DNA of 6,628 nucleotides, taken from assembly GCA_023453655.1 (NCBI GenBank), contig JAEXTE010000417.1, forward strand, positions 1 to 6,628, given 5' to 3'. The notes under the pieces are model-generated. The model was not told the origin of the DNA and made no database searches. It was given only the letters and a program-made list of their open reading frames with translations. Both the position numbers and the translations under genes were made by a program. Every line of letters begins with the position of its first letter. The first letter of the stretch is position 1. This DNA is from Pseudomonadota bacterium. GTDB lineage: Bacteria > Pseudomonadota > Gammaproteobacteria > Xanthomonadales > Xanthomonadaceae. Of the stretch, positions 1 through 6,628 are shown piece after piece.

Positions 1-1579
<1,579 letters not shown>

Positions 1580-1608
1580 CAAACGGGTTCCGGTGGCTGC
1601 GAATCGGT

Positions 1609-1624
1609 GGATGCTAGTGCATCC
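1609..1624. promoter_or_regulatory. Inverted repeat upstream of the AbgT-type gene, possible operator
   Basis: A perfect 6-bp inverted repeat with a 4-base spacer, GGATGC-TAGT-GCATCC, lies 30 bases upstream of the transporter start in the 91-base gap between it and the permease gene. Read on the minus strand it contains TAGCAT, a passable -10 hexamer, but I see no good -35 at the right distance. It could be a regulator binding site overlapping a promoter, or a small mRNA hairpin. No T-tract follows on either strand, so it is not a classic terminator. A repeat this short can occur by chance. Confidence 0.3.
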
Positions 1625-1670
1625 GGACGGCGCACGCGCGCCCGATCAGGCCAACTGGCGGGCGCTGGCG

Positions 1671-2324
1671 CTACATGCGCCGCTCCGGCCACAGGTAGGC
1701 GCGGTCGTCGAAGCTGCGGCACCAGTGCGGCCGGTACACCACCACCAGCGCCATCACGGTGCCGGCGAAGAAGGCCTCGGCGAACATCAGCATCGGCGTG
1801 GCCACGAGATACGCCGCCAGCGCGCGCCCGCCGAGCAGCGCGGTGACCGCGGCCTTGGCCAGCATCGAGGCGGCCATGGCCAGCGCGCCGGCGGCGAAGG
1901 CATTGAGCATGATGTAGGCGAAGACGTTGCGGGGCAGCCAGGTGCGCGCCGCCCACGACGCCAGCGCGGTCACCGCCACCGGCAGCGCGCCGGTGGCCAT
2001 GAAATCCATCGCCCAGCCCTGCCAGGCCGCGCCCAGCAGCACGCCGGCCAGGCTGACCGCCGCCATCGCCCAGCAGGCAGTGCCGGCGCCGAACATCAGG
2101 GTGGCGATGGTGGCGCCGAGGAAATGCAGCATCACGCCCTGCAGCGCGGCGGTGTTGAACCAGCGCATCGCCGCCAGCGCCAGGGTGGCCAGCAGCAGGA
2201 TCCGGTGCGCCTCGGCGTCAGCGCCCGCGACGTGGCGGCGCAGCGCCGGCGCGCTGCGCGCCAGCACCAGCGCCGCGACCAGCCATGCCAGCCACTGGGC
2301 CCAGTCCGGTGCCGGTCCGTCCAT
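1671..2324 (-). CDS. CbiM-like (energy-coupling factor type) membrane permease, substrate unknown
   Basis: A 217-residue protein with six to eight likely membrane segments (about 8-30, 42-62, 65-85, 86-105, 110-126, 134-160 and 172-196). It resembles the small CbiM-superfamily proteins annotated as energy-coupling factor ABC transporter permease. The supporting motifs are LHFLGATIATLMFG at 66-79, LPRNVFAYIMLNAF at 130-143, FAEAFFAG at 181-188 and the tail VVVYRPHW...FDDRAYL at 195-211. True CbiM/NikM proteins begin Met-His and use that His to bind metal. Here the N-terminus is MDGPAPDW, so only the internal His67 corresponds. No ATPase (CbiO) or CbiQ partner gene is in the window, so cobalt or nickel transport is not established. 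The ATG at 2324 follows the TDO stop by 15 bases in the same frame, with only a weak SD (CAGG), which suggests translational coupling. Membership in this family is fairly sure; the function is not. Confidence 0.8.
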   Translation of the reverse strand: MDGPAPDWAQWLAWLVAALVLARSAPALRRHVAGADAEAHRILLLATLALAAMRWFNTAALQGVMLHFLGATIATLMFGAGTACWAMAAVSLAGVLLGAAWQGWAMDFMATGALPVAVTALASWAARTWLPRNVFAYIMLNAFAAGALAMAASMLAKAAVTALLGGRALAAYLVATPMLMFAEAFFAGTVMALVVVYRPHWCRSFDDRAYLWPERRM

Positions 2325-2339
2325 GCACGATGCCTGCGC

Positions 2340-3200
2340 TCAGCGCCCCGGCCCGATGCTGGTGCGCACGTCGAACAGTTCCGGGAAGAAGGTCAGCTCC
2401 AGCGCCTGCCTGAGGAAACCCACGCCCGACGAACCGCCGGTGCCGCGCTTGAAGCCGATGATGCGCATCACCGTGCGCATGTGGCGGAAGCGCCACAGCT
2501 GGAACTGCGTCTCCAGGTCCACCAGGTCCTCGCACAGCGCGTACTCGCGCCAGTAGCGGCCGGTGTCCTCGTAGATCGCCTCGAATACCGGCAGCAGCGC
2601 CTCGTCACGCACGTGCGGGCGCGACCAGTCGCGCTGCAGGTGCCGGGCCGGCACCGCGTGGCCCCAGCGCGCCAGGTACATCAGGAATTCGTCGTACAGC
2701 CCCGGCGCTTCCAGCGCCTCGCGCAGCCGCGCCTGGCCGGCCGGGTCGTGCGCGAACACCTTGAGCATCGACGCGTTCTTGTTGCCCAGCAGGAACTCGA
2801 CCATCCGGTACTGCAGCGACTGGAAGCCCGACGACGGGCCCAGCACGTCGCGGAACTCCATGTACTCCGAAGGCGTGAGCGTCTCCAGCACCGACCACTG
2901 CTCGGTCAGCTGGCGCAGCACCTGCTTGCAGCGCGCGATGACCTTCTGGCACTGCCAGACCTGGTCGCGGCGCAGGAAGCCGATCGCCGCGCCGAGCTCG
3001 TGGATGATCAGCTTCAGCCACAACTCCGAGACCTGGTGCTGGACGATGAACAGCATTTCGTCGTGGTGGGCCGGGTCGCTCAGCGGCTGCTGCGCGTCGA
3101 GCAGGCGGTCCAGGCGCAGGTATCCGCCGTAGGTGATCCTGCCGTCGAGGTCGGTGTGGATGCCGTCCTCCAGCGGGCGTTCGTTCTTGTCGATGGCCAT
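2340..3200 (-). CDS. kynA: Tryptophan 2,3-dioxygenase (TDO)
   Basis: Cytoplasmic haem enzyme, normally a homotetramer, that oxidises L-tryptophan with O2 to N-formylkynurenine, the first step of the kynurenine pathway. The sequence follows X. campestris TDO nearly residue for residue. Numbered from the ATG at 3200 (MAIDKN, against MPVDKN), the known active-site residues all fall at the same positions: F51, H55 ([11 protein letters not shown]), Y113 and R117 (SEYMEFRD), S124 (GPSSGF), haem ligand H240 ([10 protein letters not shown]) and T254 ([11 protein letters not shown]). The product is 286 residues against 298, short only at the non-conserved C-terminus. An in-frame ATG at 3218 would add six residues (MRYPRP). 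I prefer 3200 because it matches the homologue. Neither start has a convincing SD, and a -10-like hexamer sits just before 3200. The next gene starts 15 bases after the stop. The catalytic set is complete, so it should be active. Confidence 0.97.
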   Translation of the reverse strand: MAIDKNERPLEDGIHTDLDGRITYGGYLRLDRLLDAQQPLSDPAHHDEMLFIVQHQVSELWLKLIIHELGAAIGFLRRDQVWQCQKVIARCKQVLRQLTEQWSVLETLTPSEYMEFRDVLGPSSGFQSLQYRMVEFLLGNKNASMLKVFAHDPAGQARLREALEAPGLYDEFLMYLARWGHAVPARHLQRDWSRPHVRDEALLPVFEAIYEDTGRYWREYALCEDLVDLETQFQLWRFRHMRTVMRIIGFKRGTGGSSGVGFLRQALELTFFPELFDVRTSIGPGR

Positions 3201-3206
3201 CGGGCG

Positions 3207-3212
3207 AGGGTA
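3207..3212 (-). promoter_or_regulatory. Possible -10 element of kynA (leaderless arrangement)
   Basis: On the minus strand the hexamer TACCCT, preceded by T, ends six bases before the ATG at 3200. Transcription initiated there would begin at or next to the A of the start codon, giving a leaderless mRNA. That would fit the lack of an SD. The nearest -35-like match is ATGACG, 19 bases further upstream, which is longer than ideal. This is a candidate only. Confidence 0.3.
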
Positions 3213-3313
3213 ACGCATCGCCGCTGCGGGGCGTCATGCAGCCGACACCGGGACGGTGCACAATCGGCGCCAGCCAGGGGGGCCGGCCACCCGTTCCGCG
3301 AGGGACGGACATC

Positions 3314-3320
3314 GAGGGAG
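3314..3320 (+). promoter_or_regulatory. Ribosome binding site of the secreted nuclease
   Basis: GAGGGAG lies seven bases before the GTG at 3328. It fixes that GTG as the start, because no in-frame ATG precedes it and the signal peptide begins immediately after it. Confidence 0.75.
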
Positions 3321-3327
3321 TGAGTCC

Positions 3328-6300
3328 GTGGTCAATCGACTGCTTGCCCGGCTGTCGCCGGCGCTGGTCCTGTGCGGCGTGCTGTGCGCCCCGTCCCTGC
3401 ACGCCCAGGTCGTGGTCAGCCAGGTGTATGGCGGCGGCGGCAACAGCGGCGCGCCCTACAACGCCGACTATGTCGAGCTGTTCAACCGCGGCAGCGATCC
3501 GGTTTCCCTGGGCGGGCTGTCGGTGCAGTACGCCAGCGCCACCGGCACCGGCAACCTCGGCGCGGGCAGCAGCCAGATCGTGGTCTTGCCCGCGGTCACG
3601 CTCGAACCCGGGCGCTACTTCCTCGTCGGCATGGCTGCAGGCGCCAACGGCGCGCCGCTGCCGGCGCCCGATGCCAGCGGCACCATCAACATGTCCGGTA
3701 CCGCCGGCAAGGTCGCGCTGGTCGCGTCGACCGCCAGCCTCGGCTGCAATGGCGGCAGCGCGCCCTGCTCGCCCGAACAGCTGGCCCTGATCCTCGACCT
3801 GGTCGGCTTCGGCAACGCCAACTTCTTCGAAGGCGCGGCCGCGGCGCCGGCGCTCGGCAACGCCGCGGCGGCGTTCCGCGCCGACGGCGGCTGCACGGAC
3901 TCCAACAGCAACGCGGCCGCCTTCACCAGCGCCACGCCCGCGCCGCGCAACGGCGCCACGCCGCCCGCGCCCTGCGGGGGCGGGGGCACGCCGTTCGCCA
4001 GCATCTCCGACACCAGCGCCGCCGAAGGCGACACCGGCACCACGCCGTTCTTCTTCACCATCAGCCTCAGCCAGCCGGCCGGGGAAGGCGGCGCCAGCAT
4101 CGACTGGGCCACCGCCGACGGGACCGCCACGGTCGCGGACGGGGACTACCAGGCCGCCTCCGGCACCGCCACGATCGCCGAGGGCGAGACCTCGGTGACG
4201 ATCGGCGTCGCGGTCGTGGGCGACACCGCCAACGAACCGGACGAGAGCTTCAGCGTCGAGCTGTCCAACGCGGTCGGCGCCGAACTGGCCGACGCGCAGG
4301 GCATCGGCACCATCCTCAACGACGACGTCAGCACGGTCGCCATCTTCGCGATCCAGGGCAGCGGCCAGTTCTCGCCGTACAACGGCATGGCGGTCGCCAC
4401 CACCGGCATCGTGACCGGCCGCAAGAACAACGGCTTCTTCCTGCAGAGCGCGCCGGGCGAGGACGACGGCGATCCGGCAACCTCGGAAGGCGTGTTCGTG
4501 TTCACCTCGACCACGCCGCCGGAATCCGCGGCCGTCGGCAACCGCGTGCTGGTGCAGGGCACGGTCGACGAGTACATCCCCGCGGCCGACCCGCACCAGC
4601 TGCCCCTGACCGAGCTCGTCGGCGCCAGCGTGGTGGCGCTGTCGGCAGGCAACGCCCTGCCGGCGCCCGTGGCCCTGACCCTGGACCTGCCCGCCGCCAA
4701 CGGCGGACTCGACCAGCTCGAACACCTCGAGGGCATGCGCGTGATGGTGCCCAGCGCCACCGTGGTCGCGCCCACCGGCGGCAATGTCAACGAAACCCAG
4801 GCCACGGCGACCAGCAATGGCCGCTTCGCCGTGGTCGTCACCGGCACGCCGCGGCCGTTCCGCGAACCCGGCATCCCGGTGCCCAACCCAGACCCGCTCG
4901 GCAGTTCGGCCACCGACATCCCGCGCTGGGATTTCAATCCCGAACTGGTCGCGGTCAACAGCACCACCATTGGCGCGCCCCCCGCCGAGGTCGCCGCCGG
5001 CTGCCTGGTGATTGGCGGTTCGCTGGTCGGCCCGCTCGACTACACCTTCCGCCGCTACACGATCTATCCCGAAGGCGCGCTGGAGGTGGACTGCAGCGAC
5101 GCCGGCCTGCCGCGTCCCGCGCCGCTCCCTGCGCCGGACGAGGCCAGCTTTGCCACTTGGAACCTCGAGCGCTTCTTCGACGCCGTCAACGATCCGGCCA
5201 TCGGCGAGCCGGTCCTCACCGCCGCCGCGTTCGAGCGGCGCCTGGCCAAGGCCTCGCTGGCGATCCGCAACTACCTGCACGCGCCGGACGTGCTCGGCGT
5301 GACCGAGGTCGAGAACCTGTCCACGCTGCAGGCGCTGGCTGCGCGCATCAACGCCGACGCCGTCGCCGCCGGCGATCCGGACCCCGGCTACGACGCGCAC
5401 CTGCTGGAAGGCAACGACGTCGGCGGCATTGATGTCGGCTTCCTGGTCAAGGGCGCGGAGGTAACCGCCGGCACGCCCCGCGTGGAGGTGCTGGACGTGG
5501 TCCAGCACGGCGCGACCGAGACGCTGCAAAACCCGGACGGGAGCAGCAGCCTGCTCAACGACCGCCCGCCGCTCTCGCTCGACGGCATCGTGCGCTTCGC
5601 CGACGGACGCAGCTGGCCATTCACCGCGGTCGTGGTGCACCAGCGCTCGCTCAACGACGTCGACAGCGACGAGGCGGGCAGCAGCGGCTGGCTCACCCTC
5701 GGCCAGCGCGTACGCGCCAAGCGGCAGGCCCAGGCCGATTCGCTGGCCGCGCTGGTACAGGGCATGCAGGCGGCCGATCCAGCGCGCCGGATCATGGTGA
5801 TGGGCGATTTCAACGCCTTCGAGTTCAACGACGGCCTGGTCGACGCGCTGGGCACGGTCACCGGCCTGCCCGCGCCCGACCCGACCACCGCGGTGGACGG
5901 CGACGGCAACGACCTGGTCGAGCCGGACCTGTACAACCTGACGCTGCTGGCCGATCCGGACCAGCGCTACTCGTTCGTGTTCGACTACCAGGCGCAGACG
6001 CTCGACCACGTGCTGGTGAATGCCGCGCTGGTGGACGCGCCCGACGTGGCCGGGCTCGAACTCGCGCACGCACGCATCGCCGCCGACTTCCCGGAAACGG
6101 CGCGCAACGACGACGCCTCGCCGGCGCGCCTGACCGACCACGACCCGACCCTGCTGCGGGTACGGCTGGCGGCGCTGCGCTTTGCCGACCTCGCGCTCCA
6201 AGTCGAGGCGTTGGCGCCGACGGTCGATGCCGGCGCGTTGGCCGAATTCTCGGCCGTGCTCGCCAACGCAGGCCCGGACGCGGCGGAGTTCCCCGGGGTC

Positions 6301-6628
6301 GGCTTCGCCTTCGATGCCGCCCTGCCCGACCTTGCCGTGTCCGCGCCCGCGGGCTGGACCTGCGACGCGCCCGCCCTCGCCGGCGACAGCACCACCGTGG
6401 CCTGCAGCGCGCCGACGCTGGCGTCGCAGGACGAGGTGGTGTTCGCCCTGGCCGCGACCGCGCCAGCGGCGCGGACCGGCGAAGCGCTGGCTGTCGCGGC
6501 CGCAGCCACGGCGCAGACCGAGGATCCGGATCCGGCCAACAACGACGCCGAGGCCGCCGTGCTGGTCGAGGACCCGCTGGCCGGCGTGCCGGAGCTGGTC
6601 AACGGCGCGGCCGTCGGCGGCCTGTCGG
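3328..6628 (+). CDS. Secreted multidomain nuclease (LTD, Calx-beta, OB-like, EEP, DUF11-like), 3' end cut
   Basis: Exported protein of the ExeM/NucH/Xds type of extracellular DNases; 1100 codons are visible with no stop. GTG start with a good SD. Signal peptide at 1-26, with probable cleavage after SLHA and Gln27 next; there is no lipobox. Lamin-tail domain at about 28-216 (VVVSQVYGGGGNSG...YVELFN). Calx-beta at about 223-333, with DGTA, GDY, EPDESF and a closing NDD. OB-like domain at about 337-450 (FAIQGSGQFSPYNG, GFFLQ), followed by the conserved linker RPFREPGIP. EEP catalytic domain at about 606-947: N612 (TWNLERFFD), E660 (GVTEVEN), H771, D827 and N829 (MGDFNAFE), LDH at 892-894, and D937 and H938 (TDHDP). 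A DUF11-like domain spans about 952-1078. The last residues (VPELVNGAAVGGLS) resemble the start of a PPC (pre-peptidase C-terminal) domain. The catalytic set looks complete, so phosphodiester hydrolysis of DNA outside the cell is likely. Type II secretion and Ca2+ binding are inferred. It is divergent from kynA. The long frame antisense to it is a shadow. Confidence 0.93.
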   Translation, partial: MVNRLLARLSPALVLCGVLCAPSLHAQVVVSQVYGGGGNSGAPYNADYVELFNRGSDPVSLGGLSVQYASATGTGNLGAGSSQIVVLPAVTLEPGRYFLVGMAAGANGAPLPAPDASGTINMSGTAGKVALVASTASLGCNGGSAPCSPEQLALILDLVGFGNANFFEGAAAAPALGNAAAAFRADGGCTDSNSNAAAFTSATPAPRNGATPPAPCGGGGTPFASISDTSAAEGDTGTTPFFFTISLSQPAGEGGASIDWATADGTATVADGDYQAASGTATIAEGETSVTIGVAVVGDTANEPDESFSVELSNAVGAELADAQGIGTILNDDVSTVAIFAIQGSGQFSPYNGMAVATTGIVTGRKNNGFFLQSAPGEDDGDPATSEGVFVFTSTTPPESAAVGNRVLVQGTVDEYIPAADPHQLPLTELVGASVVALSAGNALPAPVALTLDLPAANGGLDQLEHLEGMRVMVPSATVVAPTGGNVNETQATATSNGRFAVVVTGTPRPFREPGIPVPNPDPLGSSATDIPRWDFNPELVAVNSTTIGAPPAEVAAGCLVIGGSLVGPLDYTFRRYTIYPEGALEVDCSDAGLPRPAPLPAPDEASFATWNLERFFDAVNDPAIGEPVLTAAAFERRLAKASLAIRNYLHAPDVLGVTEVENLSTLQALAARINADAVAAGDPDPGYDAHLLEGNDVGGIDVGFLVKGAEVTAGTPRVEVLDVVQHGATETLQNPDGSSSLLNDRPPLSLDGIVRFADGRSWPFTAVVVHQRSLNDVDSDEAGSSGWLTLGQRVRAKRQAQADSLAALVQGMQAADPARRIMVMGDFNAFEFNDGLVDALGTVTGLPAPDPTTAVDGDGNDLVEPDLYNLTLLADPDQRYSFVFDYQAQTLDHVLVNAALVDAPDVAGLELAHARIAADFPETARNDDASPARLTDHDPTLLRVRLAALRFADLALQVEALAPTVDAGALAEFSAVLANAGPDAAEFPGVGFAFDAALPDLAVSAPAGWTCDAPALAGDSTTVACSAPTLASQDEVVFALAATAPAARTGEALAVAAAATAQTEDPDPANNDAEAAVLVEDPLAGVPELVNGAAVGGLS

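Larger units (their letters stand above)
3201..3327. promoter_or_regulatory. Divergent intergenic region between kynA and the nuclease gene
   Basis: This 127-base region must hold the promoters for both divergent genes. On the minus strand it contains the possible -10 of kynA. On the plus strand the best -10-like element is CACAAT at 3259-3264, with no clear -35. An 8-bp self-complementary GGCCGGCC at 3281-3288 lies in the likely nuclease leader. The heptamer CGAGGGA occurs twice, at 3299-3305 and 3313-3319, and the second copy forms the ribosome binding site. I recognise no regulator site with confidence. Confidence 0.5.

Noticed and set aside
1667..1681. A GGCGC-TACAT-GCGCC hairpin at the end of the permease gene, as a terminator
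   Set aside because: The stem is only five base pairs, it includes the stop codon, and no T-run follows on the minus strand.
3200..3218. TDO starting at the ATG at 3218
   Set aside because: The extra MRYPRP is not present in X. campestris TDO, whose start aligns with the ATG at 3200. The 3218 ATG has no better SD. It cannot be strictly excluded.
3372..5432. A 686-codon plus-strand open frame in another phase of the nuclease gene
   Set aside because: It is extremely Arg-rich and repetitive, and is the out-of-frame reading of the nuclease, whose own frame has a signal peptide and domain motifs.
2605..6201. A 1198-codon open frame on the minus strand, opposite the nuclease and overlapping kynA
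   Set aside because: Its translation is low-complexity and rich in Arg, Gly, Ala and Val with no domain pattern, and it lies antisense to a gene with clear domains and catalytic motifs. Long antisense frames without stops are expected at this GC content.

Overview
The window is GC-rich and densely coding. It carries four genes, two of them cut by the window edges. The closest match I can recall for any product is the tryptophan 2,3-dioxygenase (TDO) of Xanthomonas campestris, which aligns almost residue for residue. The large secreted nuclease also has a domain layout familiar from xanthomonads. I infer a gammaproteobacterium of the Xanthomonadaceae/Lysobacteraceae (Xanthomonas, Lysobacter, Luteimonas or a relative), most likely on the chromosome. 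There are no transposases, integrases, tRNAs, rRNAs or CRISPR repeats.

Layout. Positions 1-1579 (minus strand) hold an AbgT-family inner-membrane transporter that lacks only its last few codons. Positions 1580-1670 are a short gap with a 6-bp inverted repeat close to the transporter start. Positions 1671-2324 (minus) encode a small multi-spanning CbiM-like permease of unknown substrate. Positions 2340-3200 (minus) encode TDO, the haem enzyme that opens the kynurenine pathway. The permease follows the TDO stop by 15 bases in the same frame, so the two probably share a transcript. Positions 3201-3327 are a divergent intergenic region. From 3328 to the right edge (plus) runs a very large exported endonuclease/exonuclease/phosphatase (EEP) protein: signal peptide, lamin-tail domain, Calx-beta, OB-like domain, EEP catalytic domain and a DUF11-like domain. 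The window ends where another C-terminal domain appears to start.

How they fit together. TDO makes N-formylkynurenine from tryptophan in the cytoplasm, and the permease is a co-transcription candidate without an obvious biochemical link. The AbgT transporter may be read from the same strand or from its own promoter. The exported nuclease is a separate divergent unit, probably for extracellular DNA degradation (nutrient recovery or biofilm turnover). I see no new multi-gene system. The points worth a second look are the TDO start (possibly leaderless), the palindrome before the transporter, the TDO-permease junction, and the domain order, cysteine pairing and altered motif of the nuclease.
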